From G023898405 sp964368985 (GTDB lineage: Bacteria > Myxococcota > UBA727 > JABDBI01), in the NCBI GenBank assembly GCA_964368985.1, contig CAYJDW010000009.1, positions 1-54,295 of the forward strand: a stretch of 54,295 nucleotides of DNA, read 5' to 3'. Shown here one piece after another: positions 8,397-16,367 of the stretch. Under the pieces are notes generated by a model. The model was not told the origin of the DNA. It saw only the letters and a list, made by a program, of their open reading frames with translations, and ran no database searches. How positions within the stretch are numbered: position 1 is the first letter of the stretch; every line of letters begins with the position of its first letter. The translations under genes were made by a program, and so were the position numbers.

Positions 8397-9961
8397 AGCG
8401 AACCACCTTGATCAAGCTTAGAAAGATCTTTTTCAAAATTATCAATTTTTTTACTTTGAAACTCTCGATTTACATCAAGCTGTTTTTTAAGATCACCCAT
8501 TTCCAAACGGCTCAGCTCTCCTCGTCGATATTCAGCTTCGGCCAAAGTAGTATTGATGAGCAGGGCGCTTTTTTTATTAATATTGTTTTGGGCTATTTTT
8601 ACCAATGCCTCGTAGCCCTTCACTAAAGATTCCTGATTGGCTTTAGCCAATTCTAGTTCACTCGTGCCGGCCAAAACTTCGGCGTGCTCTAAAAAAAGCT
8701 CTAAGCGCTGTTCCCGCTCCTCAATCTCACGCTTGAGGTGAAGAATGGTGCGCACCTCAGGAATAGTTTTTAGCAATTCATCAGGAAGAGCAGCATTCGC
8801 TAATTTATTCGGCGCTGGTGTTTTCAAGAGAAAAGCTGGCCAGACTTGAGCATTCTCAGCTTTCGTATCGACAAGACTTCGATAAAGAGCACGATAGTGA
8901 TCAATCAGTTCGGCATAGGCCAGACGTGCTTCATTATAGCGTCGATTTTTTACGAATATAAAAGCCATTAAAGTGTGAAGCTCAGGCTTGCGCCAATCTA
9001 TTTCACTGACTTTCCGGTAGCGCTCAATCACACTCAATGCCTTAGCGATGGCTTCACGCTCACTATTTAGCCTCGCTTCTTCGGAAGCTTTGGCATAAGC
9101 CCCTTCACGGTAAAGCGCCCTCTCAGCCCTTGCGATTAAAATTCTCACCTGTTCAATGGTGGCAGTCTCGCCCATCGGTCCCACGAGGGGAACCCGCTCA
9201 TAGGTTTTTAAAGCCAAATCATCGCGCTTCTTATCATGATAGAGACGCGCTTGCGCTAAAATGGCCATTGGTTTGATAGAATGATCTTCAACGCAAAGAG
9301 TCGGCAATCCTTCAATTTCTTTATATAAATTAATCGATGCTTCCGCGGGCCTGGAATCAATACCAATAGTCGCTATCAAATAACGAGCTCGAATATATAA
9401 TTCGCCCCTCGCCACTAGAAGCAAAATCTTCGAAGCTCGATCTCGTTCACCCGCATCAAACAAGGCCTTGCCGAGCGCATAATGCATGAGGGCAGGAACT
9501 TCTTCATATTGTTTTTTATACTCATTATAGGCAGCAATCGCACCTTGCAAATCGCCAGCTCTGAGTTTGCTGTCAAAGATTCTTTTATAAATACTTGGCT
9601 TGTCGCTCTCGTCACTTAGTTGCAACAATTTGGCATAATGCGCCTGGGCCTCTTTAAACCGACCCAAACGAAACAAAGATTCAGCCACCAAGAGATGGCC
9701 TCTTAGCGTAGGGCTGTCGGCATCTTTAAGCCATAACCAGGCGCCTAAATAATTTTTCTTCTGAAACAAAAGCTCAGCGTGAACTTCGCGGTTATTATTT
9801 GGTTCAACCGGTTTTGCCAAAAGACTAAATCCCGTCAAGCCAGCAAGGAGCATTGCCTTTAGATAAGGCGCCTTGGATACTTTTGGCTGATAGGCAAATT
9901 TAGGCACAGGCTTATTCTCCCAAAACTTCAGGCTCGGCCTTCTCGGGTTGTTGGGGCCCAT
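8393..9961 (-). CDS. TPR-repeat protein with coiled-coil C-terminus
   Basis: The longest frame has 522 residues. TPR-like repeats run from about residue 60 to 350 (LLVAESLFRLGRFKEAQAHY; MHYALGKALFDAGERDRA), followed by a long charged helical part (about 395-510) with heptad character and the end KDLSKLDQGGSL. The first ~36 residues overlap the end of the upstream gene by 50 bp. A start at the internal ATG near 9853 would place a short hydrophobic export segment (MLLAGLTGFSLLA) at the N-terminus, so the true start is uncertain. The stop overlaps the next start as ATGA. It is a scaffold-type component of the same envelope machine. Confidence 0.7.
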   Translation of the reverse strand: MGPNNPRRPSLKFWENKPVPKFAYQPKVSKAPYLKAMLLAGLTGFSLLAKPVEPNNNREVHAELLFQKKNYLGAWLWLKDADSPTLRGHLLVAESLFRLGRFKEAQAHYAKLLQLSDESDKPSIYKRIFDSKLRAGDLQGAIAAYNEYKKQYEEVPALMHYALGKALFDAGERDRASKILLLVARGELYIRARYLIATIGIDSRPAEASINLYKEIEGLPTLCVEDHSIKPMAILAQARLYHDKKRDDLALKTYERVPLVGPMGETATIEQVRILIARAERALYREGAYAKASEEARLNSEREAIAKALSVIERYRKVSEIDWRKPELHTLMAFIFVKNRRYNEARLAYAELIDHYRALYRSLVDTKAENAQVWPAFLLKTPAPNKLANAALPDELLKTIPEVRTILHLKREIEEREQRLELFLEHAEVLAGTSELELAKANQESLVKGYEALVKIAQNNINKKSALLINTTLAEAEYRRGELSRLEMGDLKKQLDVNREFQSKKIDNFEKDLSKLDQGGSL

Positions 9962-11255
9962 TGGTTGGAGGCGAGCTCACTGGCGCTTGAGGTTCTTCTA
10001 ATTCCTTAGGAATCACCGGCAGGGCCTTTTGTCGAGCAATCTCTTCAGCCTGCAGTTCTTGGCAGGTTTTTAGGGGAAAAAACTCCGCTTCCTGTTCCGA
10101 ACTAATTTTGCTCGAGACACGAGCATAACGAGAATCTCGAGAATCTGAACGAAAGCCGTTCTTGGGCATGCCCACCAAATTAACGAGAGTCGTATGGCCG
10201 CTCGCCACAAAAAATTCACGTTCAAAAGATAAACGCAGGTTATACACGGGCCCACCGCTAATCCAAGTCTTTTCACCAAACACTAAAGTTACATTCAGCC
10301 TATGCCTACCTTCTGCAAGCGGGGCTTGAAAAACAATATTATTTTCATTAATTCCATCGTGAGATTTATTGGTTAAAATTGGCAAACCATCGATACTCAG
10401 ACTTTTATCGATTAATTTATGCTGAGATTCATCGCCATTAATATAATCTATACGCACTTGACCTTGATTAAGAACCTTATCTAATGAAACCAAAGGCGCG
10501 CCTGGCAAGAAGTTTGGCCGAACGAGCCGATTAAAACGGATTTCTGGATTTCGAAATATTTTAATAAAGCTATTTTGCGATTCAAAGGTCTCAATATCCA
10601 ATTCAATGAGATAACCACTTTTAGCCATAATAACTTGACGCCTCTCAATAATTTGCTCGCGTTTCACGCCCACAAAACGGCTAATAAGATCATTCTTCAA
10701 GCGAACAAATTTAGCTTTAACCACCACTTCATGGCAGCCTGGCGTCAGGGGGGCAAAGAAAATTTGCTCATTATTGCGGGGAAGGCCCTGATTCCGATCT
10801 CCGCCGCGTGAAACCGGCTTTGTAGTATCATCGATGAAAACTTCGGTACTCAGCAGCTTGTAGTCCGCGGGAGGGGCGCTATTAAAAATCGCCATGGATA
10901 AATAGGCCGTGTCATCAAAAGTCTGTTTTTCTAAACTTTGCTCGCCAGCGAGAGCGAACGCTACCTTAGCGAGCACTTCATCTTGTTCAACCAGTTTTGC
11001 ATTTAAGGCGTCGAGCTTCACTTTTACCATTTCATCCAACGAAGGCAGCGCCGATGCACTATTTTCGGTAGCACTCGATGTATTGTTTTTATCTTTGTCT
11101 TCATCTCCAAGAGCAGACAGCAAGTGGCCTTGAGCCTGGTCTTGCCCAGCTTCAAGTTGTTCTTTCCCCATGCTCACATTCGACAAGGCTAACATGCACA
11201 CAACCGACCACAATGTGGTGTTAAACCTAGTTCGACTGTGACATTTTTTATTCAT
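9912..11255 (-). CDS. Exported protein with duplicated beta-domain, first gene of the machine operon
   Basis: The protein has 447 residues. A signal peptide (cleavage near SNVSMG) is followed by a low-complexity/coiled segment (about 30-110) and two related beta-rich domains. The first contains VFIDDTTKPVSR, PLTPGCHEVVVKAKFV and MAKSGYLIELDIE. The second contains LSIDGLPILTNKSHD, PLAEGRHRLNVTLVF and FFVASGHTTLVNLVG, so it looks like an internal duplication. The tail is Pro/Glu-rich (PQAPVSSPPTNGPQQPEK). Proteins of this type occur beside ExbD/TPR clusters in Myxococcota and are often misannotated as dihydrolipoamide acetyltransferase because of the Pro/Ala-rich linker; I see no such enzyme domain. 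It heads the operon; its 3' end overlaps the next gene. Confidence 0.65.
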   Translation of the reverse strand: MNKKCHSRTRFNTTLWSVVCMLALSNVSMGKEQLEAGQDQAQGHLLSALGDEDKDKNNTSSATENSASALPSLDEMVKVKLDALNAKLVEQDEVLAKVAFALAGEQSLEKQTFDDTAYLSMAIFNSAPPADYKLLSTEVFIDDTTKPVSRGGDRNQGLPRNNEQIFFAPLTPGCHEVVVKAKFVRLKNDLISRFVGVKREQIIERRQVIMAKSGYLIELDIETFESQNSFIKIFRNPEIRFNRLVRPNFLPGAPLVSLDKVLNQGQVRIDYINGDESQHKLIDKSLSIDGLPILTNKSHDGINENNIVFQAPLAEGRHRLNVTLVFGEKTWISGGPVYNLRLSFEREFFVASGHTTLVNLVGMPKNGFRSDSRDSRYARVSSKISSEQEAEFFPLKTCQELQAEEIARQKALPVIPKELEEPQAPVSSPPTNGPQQPEKAEPEVLGE

Positions 11256-11573
11256 GATCTGCCCCTTGCCACTCGCTTGATATTAAACCTTTAAAAATAT
11301 TATTTCCTATTATTTCACCACACTGAAACAACACTAAAAGCTCTCGTTTTTTCAGGTGTGAATATGATTGAAGTTTTAAGCTCAGTAAGTACCATTAATA
11401 TTTGCTGATTATATGGGCACCAAATCCCCACTTTTGCCGACTCATTTCAACATTCAAAGAATATATAACGCGAAAGATTTTTCTGACGTCAGCGCTATTC
11501 AGATAATAATCAGGCCCAATCTAGAAGAGGGATTAAAAAGCGCAAGACCGTATAAACTTAAAAAAAGTATGCC
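11256..11573. other. Intergenic region between recR and the machine operon
   Basis: This 318-bp AT-rich spacer lies downstream of recR and upstream of the minus-strand envelope operon, so the operon promoter must be here unless transcription reads through from recR. ATTATA at 11408-11413 reads as TATAAT on the minus strand, but no convincing -35 box sits at the right distance. I see no ORF or strong hairpin. Confidence 0.4.
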
Positions 11574-12176
11574 TCATCCGCCCACATCCTGGCGCATCAT
11601 TAAGGCGCGAGCGAGGCTCAAGCGATCAGCAAATTGTAAATCTCCCCCAACCGGTACGCCACTGGCGATGCGTGAAATTTTGAGACCCAATGCCTCCACT
11701 TGCTGCTTAATAAAAAGTGCCGTCGCCTCGCCCTCCACGGTGGAAGGAGTGGCTAAAATAATTTCTTTAAGGCTTGGATCCCCGAGCCGTCGCAAAAGTT
11801 CCTCGACTCTTAGCTCTTTGGGGCCAATGCCGTTGATAGGTGCAAGCACGCCGTGGAGCACATGATATAGACCACGAAAGCTCGCGCTCGACTCAATCGC
11901 CATCAGATCCTGGATACAAGAAACCACACAAATAATCGTGTCTTCCCGCCCAGGTTTTAAGCAGATGGTGCACTGATCGGAATAAGCGGTGAGATTGCAG
12001 CAAGTGCGACATTCCACCACATTTTGCGCCACATCTACCAAGCTTTCGGCCAAACTGATCACGCGTTCTTTTTTCTGGCTCAATAAATGAAGCGCAAGCC
12101 TTAAAGCGGTGCGCTCCCCAATGCCAGGCAATAAAGAAAGCTCGCTCACTAAGCGCGCTACTGGATCTATTGCCAC
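11574..12176 (-). CDS. recR: Recombination mediator protein RecR
   Basis: The protein has 200 residues, the usual RecR length. It has an N-terminal helix-hairpin-helix (LLPGIGERTALRLALHLL), a four-Cys zinc finger (CRTCCNLTAYSDQCTIC) and a Toprim domain (about residues 80-175, with ATPSTVEGEATALFI), then the conserved GVPVGGDLQFAD. RecR works with RecO and RecF to load RecA at single-strand gaps. The start is GTG, one base after the TAG stop of ebfC, so the two genes are co-transcribed, as is common; the usual dnaX is not adjacent here. Nothing unusual in the sequence. Confidence 0.96.
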   Translation of the reverse strand: MAIDPVARLVSELSLLPGIGERTALRLALHLLSQKKERVISLAESLVDVAQNVVECRTCCNLTAYSDQCTICLKPGREDTIICVVSCIQDLMAIESSASFRGLYHVLHGVLAPINGIGPKELRVEELLRRLGDPSLKEIILATPSTVEGEATALFIKQQVEALGLKISRIASGVPVGGDLQFADRLSLARALMMRQDVGG

Positions 12177-12177
12177 T

Positions 12178-12474
12178 CTAAAACCCCAGGCCGCCGGTCA
12201 GGCCCTTAATCTGCTCAGCTATGCTTGCGCGCAGCTGGGTGGTGGCATCGTTGACGGCAGCTTTGATGACATCTTCAATGAAAGTCTTTTCTTCGCTCAA
12301 CAAAGCCGGCTCTAAAGCAATGGACTCAACCTCAAAATGGCCATTCATCACCACTTTGACCATTCCCCCGGCAGATTCGCCACTAGCCTTGTTATTCTTG
12401 AGTTTTTCTGCCATGTTTTTCTGCATTTCACCGGCGTTCTTCAACATATCAAATATTTTTTTGGGGTCGAACAT
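12178..12474 (-). CDS. ebfC: YbaB/EbfC-family nucleoid-associated protein
   Basis: The protein has 98 residues with the YbaB/EbfC pattern: a helical Met/Lys-rich N-terminus (MLKNAGEMQKNMAEKLKN), the central GMVKVVMNGHFEVESI strand pair, and the C-terminal helix VIKAAVNDATTQL. Family members bind DNA as dimers and are usually next to recR, as here (1-bp gap). The C-terminus ends GLTGGLGF, like the Gly-rich tail common in the family. It is divergent from uvrC with only 58 bp between the starts, so both promoters must lie in or overlap that gap. Confidence 0.93.
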   Translation of the reverse strand: MFDPKKIFDMLKNAGEMQKNMAEKLKNNKASGESAGGMVKVVMNGHFEVESIALEPALLSEEKTFIEDVIKAAVNDATTQLRASIAEQIKGLTGGLGF

Positions 12475-12532
12475 TTCTTTTTGCTCCAGCTCTTAGTTTT
12501 AAAACTTCAATCACCAAGTAGTATATTGGCTT

Positions 12533-14413
12533 ATGGAAAAGGGATTTCAATACGTAAAAGACAAAGTCAAGCATCTTAGCACTGATGCGGGCTGTTATCT
12601 CATGAAGGATCATGGGGGACAAATCTTCTATATTGGCAAAGCAAAAAATCTGCGTGCTCGCTTAAAAAGTTATTTTTTGGGCACCGATACCCGGCTTTTT
12701 GTCCAATTTTTAGAGCACATGCTGGATGATCTTGAGGTTATTGTCGTTCGCAATGACACTGAGGCCCTGGTGCTTGAGCGAGAGCTCATAAAAAAGCATC
12801 AGCCGCGCTTTAATATCATGCTTAAGGACGATAAAAATTATCTCTTGTTAAAAATGAAGCGAGCGAAACTTAGAGGCCGTAAGCGCGAGGCTTTCCCCCG
12901 TTTGGAGATTGTCCGTAGAACAACCAAAGATCATGCCCGTTATTTTGGCCCCTATCCATCGGCCAGCAGCTTACGAACAACGGTCGAACTCATCAATAAA
13001 TATTTTTTGCTCCGCACCTGCCCTGATCCCGTGATTGAAAACCGCGTGCGTCCCTGCATTCAATACCAAATCGGCCGTTGTCTCGCGCCCTGCGTGTATG
13101 AGGTGCCCTCTTATCCCCAAGAAGTTGACAATGTGACGATGTTTTTGAGCGGCAACGTAAAAGACGTGACCGAGCGTCTCAATAAAAAAATGTGGGACTT
13201 GGCCGAGGCCCATCAATATGAGGGCGCAGCTAAAATTCGTGATCAGCTGGCGGCCATCAAAACCGCCATGACGAGCCAGGTAGTGAGCGAAGTAAACCAG
13301 CAAAAAAATCAGGACATTATTGGCTTTAGCCGCATAGGGCCTGAGATCAGCATTATTCAAATCAAAATTCGTGCGGGCACCTGGCATCACAACAATAATT
13401 ATTCTTTCAGCGATCAACCTTTTCCCAGCGAGGAGATCTTGCGCAGCTTTTTAGAGCAGGCCTACGAAAAAAATCTAGATGTCCCCCATGAGATTTTGCT
13501 GCCGCTTCCCATCATTGAAGAATTTACAGGGCTTAAGGCTCTCCTTGAAGAGCGAGCGCAACGTGCAGTGCGCATTCTCTGCCCTGAGAGGGGAAAATTA
13601 TTGCGCCTGGTTGAGATTGCCAATAAAAATGCCGCCAACATTTTAAGCGATCGGGAAGCCGAGCATAACGCCAATGATCAAGCACTTTTGGCTTTGCAAA
13701 AACGTTTAGGTCTCGGTATGAAGCCGCGCCGTATTGAGTGCATAGATATTTCTCTCATCCAAGGAAGTGAGCCTTATGGCTCCTGCGTCGTATTTATCGA
13801 CGGTAAAGCCGATAAAACAAGCTATCGCACCTTTGCTATAAAAACGGTCAGCGGAATGGATGATTTTGCCATGATCCATGAAGTAGTTTCGAGGCGCATT
13901 AAACGCGGCATTCTTGAAAATAACCTGCCAGATTTATTGCTGATCGATGGGGGCAAAGGCCAGCTGAACGCGGCTCTTAAAGCCATTGCAGAGGCTAATC
14001 TTATTATCAGCAAGGATGGGCTCTACGTAGCCGGCATCGCCAAAGCCCGTACGCAAAAAGAAAGCCGCGCTTTGGGCAGCATCACTGTGGAACACAGCGA
14101 GGAACGCTTGTTTGTGCCGACAGAAAGCGAGCCCGTGATATTAGCCGCTCACACTTTTGAGCGTTATTTAGTAGAACGCATCCGCGACGAAGCCCACCGC
14201 TTCGCTCTCGGCGCCCACCGCAAGGGGCGCGCTAAACGAACTTTGGATAGCGAATTGCTGAGCGTTCCGGGCATTGGGAAAACCAGGGCACTCGCGCTTT
14301 TGAAGCATTTTGGCAGCGTGAAAAAATTGAAAGCCGCAAGTCCTGAGGAGATTGCTGAAGCTATCCGAATCAGCGCGGATAAGGCGCGGGGGATTTTGGA
14401 ATTTTTGCGATAA
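12533..14413 (+). CDS. uvrC: Excinuclease ABC subunit C
   Basis: The protein has 626 residues with the full UvrC layout: an N-terminal GIY-YIG nuclease (GCYLMK and FYIGKAKNLRARL, residues 20-46), Cys residues at about 164-186, a UVR motif (about 215-240, EGAAKIRDQLAAIK), the RNase H-like nuclease domain (IECIDISLIQGSEPYGSCVV, LLIDGGKGQLNAA), and paired C-terminal helix-hairpin-helix motifs (SVPGIGKTRALALLKHFGS). It makes the dual incisions in nucleotide excision repair with UvrA and UvrB. It starts divergently from ebfC; no strong ribosome site is seen before the ATG. The 3' end faces the HisN-like gene across an inverted-repeat pair. Confidence 0.97.
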   Translation: MEKGFQYVKDKVKHLSTDAGCYLMKDHGGQIFYIGKAKNLRARLKSYFLGTDTRLFVQFLEHMLDDLEVIVVRNDTEALVLERELIKKHQPRFNIMLKDDKNYLLLKMKRAKLRGRKREAFPRLEIVRRTTKDHARYFGPYPSASSLRTTVELINKYFLLRTCPDPVIENRVRPCIQYQIGRCLAPCVYEVPSYPQEVDNVTMFLSGNVKDVTERLNKKMWDLAEAHQYEGAAKIRDQLAAIKTAMTSQVVSEVNQQKNQDIIGFSRIGPEISIIQIKIRAGTWHHNNNYSFSDQPFPSEEILRSFLEQAYEKNLDVPHEILLPLPIIEEFTGLKALLEERAQRAVRILCPERGKLLRLVEIANKNAANILSDREAEHNANDQALLALQKRLGLGMKPRRIECIDISLIQGSEPYGSCVVFIDGKADKTSYRTFAIKTVSGMDDFAMIHEVVSRRIKRGILENNLPDLLLIDGGKGQLNAALKAIAEANLIISKDGLYVAGIAKARTQKESRALGSITVEHSEERLFVPTESEPVILAAHTFERYLVERIRDEAHRFALGAHRKGRAKRTLDSELLSVPGIGKTRALALLKHFGSVKKLKAASPEEIAEAIRISADKARGILEFLR

Positions 14414-14456
14414 AGCGTCCCTGCCTATCTGCCTCAATTAATTTGTCAGCACTTAA

Positions 14457-14540
14457 TTTGTCATCCTCGGGCTTGACCCGAGGATCTCTTCAAATCGCCA
14501 TTTTTTTGGATCTTGGGGTCAAGCCCGAAGATGACAAAGG
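14457..14540. repeat. Inverted pair of a dispersed palindromic repeat, probable bidirectional terminator
   Basis: The left copy (about 14457-14487) contains the palindrome CCTCGGG-CTTGA-CCCGAGG in the context TTGTCATCCTCGGGC. The right copy (about 14509-14539) is its near-perfect reverse complement (GTCAAGCCCGAAGATGACAA). Together they can form one long hairpin between the convergent uvrC and HisN-like genes. The unit matches a repeat type seen between genes of many proteobacteria; a termination role is inferred from position. Confidence 0.6.
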
Positions 14541-14556
14541 GTTTAACAAAACTCTT

Positions 14557-15324
14557 TTAACGAGTAGGATGGAGCACCTGATTCAGCGTCCCATGAACCT
14601 CAGTAAAAATACTCGGATGCGCACAAATAGCCGAAGTTCCCGTGACGGGATCATCGCCTTTAAAAGTCGTAATTTTCGCCCCGGCTCCGCGCACGACAGG
14701 AATGACAGGCAAGATATCCCAAGGCGCCATTTGGGCATCCACCATAATATCCGCCCGGCCGCTGGCGAGCAGCAAATAGCCAAAACCATCGCCCCACGTG
14801 CGAAAAAGTTTTACTTTGCCTAAAAGGTCGTCGAATCCCCCCTTGTTGTGGAGTTTGCCAACTTTGAGCATATCGGTGCTCAATAAAGTGGTTTCCGATA
14901 GTCCAGTTGGGCTTCGCATCTTAACGGGCTCATCGTTAAGCCAAGCATTGTCGTTATCGCCTTCGCATTTGAGGCGAGCGATGGGCTGATTGATGGCGCC
15001 TAAGATGGGCTGGCCGTTCTTCAGGAGCGCGATGAGGGTCACGAATAATGGCACGCCGTGGATAAAAGCAAGGGTTCCATCGATGGGATCGAGCACCCAG
15101 ACATATTCAGCATCGGGATTTTTGGTCCCATATTCCTCGCCGATAATTCCGTGGTCTGGATAACGCTTTTCAATAAGCTTACGCATGATGGCTTCGGCTT
15201 CTTGATCCGCCATGGTTACCGGCGTGTTATTGGATTTTTGCTCAATCCGGTAGCTCCCTTTTTGAAAATAATGAGAGATAATCTCGCCACTACAAGTCAA
15301 TAATTCGTTCATAAAGCTGCGCAT
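14557..15324 (-). CDS. Inositol monophosphatase-family phosphatase, HisN-like
   Basis: The protein has 255 residues with the metal-binding signatures of the family: GEEYGT (residues ~61-66), VLDPIDGTLAFIHG (~76-90) and WDILPVIPVV near the C-terminus. The segment RTWGDGFGYLLLASGRADI is closest to HisN-type histidinol-phosphate phosphatases, which complete histidine synthesis in many bacteria, but no other his gene is in the window, so a general sugar/inositol phosphatase cannot be excluded. GAGGACCCC precedes the ATG. It converges with uvrC. The lysine/threonine-rich end shows nothing unusual. Confidence 0.82.
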   Translation of the reverse strand: MRSFMNELLTCSGEIISHYFQKGSYRIEQKSNNTPVTMADQEAEAIMRKLIEKRYPDHGIIGEEYGTKNPDAEYVWVLDPIDGTLAFIHGVPLFVTLIALLKNGQPILGAINQPIARLKCEGDNDNAWLNDEPVKMRSPTGLSETTLLSTDMLKVGKLHNKGGFDDLLGKVKLFRTWGDGFGYLLLASGRADIMVDAQMAPWDILPVIPVVRGAGAKITTFKGDDPVTGTSAICAHPSIFTEVHGTLNQVLHPTR

Positions 15325-15339
15325 GGGGTCCTCAAAAAT

Positions 15340-15972
15340 CTAGAGTTTTTCGGCCAGAGAAAGGCGTCGTTTTGATCCATTTTTTGTCACGGTAATTTCA
15401 TGGGGAAACTTTCCCGAAGCTCTCGGTAAATTAAGCCATTTGTCGAAGGTCACGTCGTAGTTTAAGGTTTTTTCACGTAAGGGGAAAAAACTATATTTAT
15501 CCACCCATAACTGCGGAAGCGATTCATCCTTGGGATCAGCGCCAATAATATAGACAATATCGTTAGCAAAAAAGGCAAGACTGACTTTGTTCATATCAAT
15601 TTTCAAATCGCTTAAATATTTTTTGATAGGAAGGCTTGGCTGAGGCTGATCACTGCATTGATGCAAAATATCGAGAACATAGAGCGGAAAAAGAGTTTTC
15701 TTAGCCACTTCAGGCCTCGCCCGCGGATTTACTGGCGTGATTTTATCAATTTCTAAGCCCTTTTTACTCAGGCCTAACTCCACAAAAAAATCATCCTTAA
15801 AATTCGAGTTGGTTGAAAGGATTCCCTTTAATTTGGTGGATTGATTCAAACAATTCTTGGCCATTTGCTCAACGATCCAGGATCCAGGCAGTATATAAGC
15901 CCTGAGCGGAAAGTTTAGGAAAAGCAGGCACCCAATAAAAGCTGCTAAGTTATAAATAGAGTGGTGAGCCAT
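15340..15972 (-). CDS. Exported protein of unknown family
   Basis: The protein has 210 residues with a signal peptide (hydrophobic residues 8-24, likely cleavage near LRAYI). The mature part is mixed alpha/beta, with SFFPLREKTLNYDVTFDKWL and a C-terminal GKFPHEITVTKNGSKRR. The pattern of strands ending in PxEITV is reminiscent of LolA-type outer-membrane lipoprotein sorting folds, but I cannot support that assignment. Upstream of the start no clear ribosome site is seen. It ends 15 bp before the start of the HisN-like gene and may be co-transcribed with it. Confidence 0.6.
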   Translation of the reverse strand: MAHHSIYNLAAFIGCLLFLNFPLRAYILPGSWIVEQMAKNCLNQSTKLKGILSTNSNFKDDFFVELGLSKKGLEIDKITPVNPRARPEVAKKTLFPLYVLDILHQCSDQPQPSLPIKKYLSDLKIDMNKVSLAFFANDIVYIIGADPKDESLPQLWVDKYSFFPLREKTLNYDVTFDKWLNLPRASGKFPHEITVTKNGSKRRLSLAEKL

Positions 15973-16032
15973 CTTTTAAAAACCCCCTAGATAAACAATA
16001 TATTGAGCCAGAACCTTGAGAGGAGATCGTGC

Positions 16033-16332
16033 ATGAAAAAGGGTAAGAGCTTGGAAACAGATTATTTTATTCGAGAAAATGCCACCTCGAAACATAAATT
16101 TGACCACGAACAAAAGAAAAAAAATAAAAAGGCCCATGACGAAGAACTAAAAGCTCTGCACTTCATGAAATGCCCCAAGTGCGGCCACGATTTAGAAACC
16201 AAACGCATGAGCTACATTGATGTTGACCAGTGTACGAGCTGTGGTGTGCTCGTATTAGAGCCAGATAACGTTGATCGTTTTATTGCAGAAGAACAGTCTA
16301 TTTTAAAGTCTCTCATTGATTTTTTTAAGTAA
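16033..16332 (+). CDS. Small TFIIB-type zinc-ribbon protein
   Basis: The protein has 99 residues. A charged Lys-rich N-terminal half is followed by a zinc ribbon with CPKCGHDL and CTSCGVLVLEPDNVDRF, the signature of the bacterial zf-TFIIB (DUF-type) family, and a short helical tail. I place the start at the ATG at 16033 because AGGAG lies eight bases upstream; a longer frame from TTG at 16003 lacks such a site. Members of this family are small soluble proteins without an agreed function. It precedes the M16 peptidase pair by about 30 bp and may share their transcript. Confidence 0.8.
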   Translation: MKKGKSLETDYFIRENATSKHKFDHEQKKKNKKAHDEELKALHFMKCPKCGHDLETKRMSYIDVDQCTSCGVLVLEPDNVDRFIAEEQSILKSLIDFFK

Positions 16333-16367
16333 GCTACTCAAACATTTTAAGGCAGGATTTATTGACA

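Noticed and set aside
9912..11255. Dihydrolipoamide acetyltransferase
   Set aside because: The Pro/Ala-rich tail can attract that label, but there is no lipoyl domain, no catalytic HxxxDG and the protein is exported.
12971..13417. 148-codon frame antisense to uvrC
   Set aside because: It lies entirely within the conserved uvrC coding sequence and has no signals of its own.
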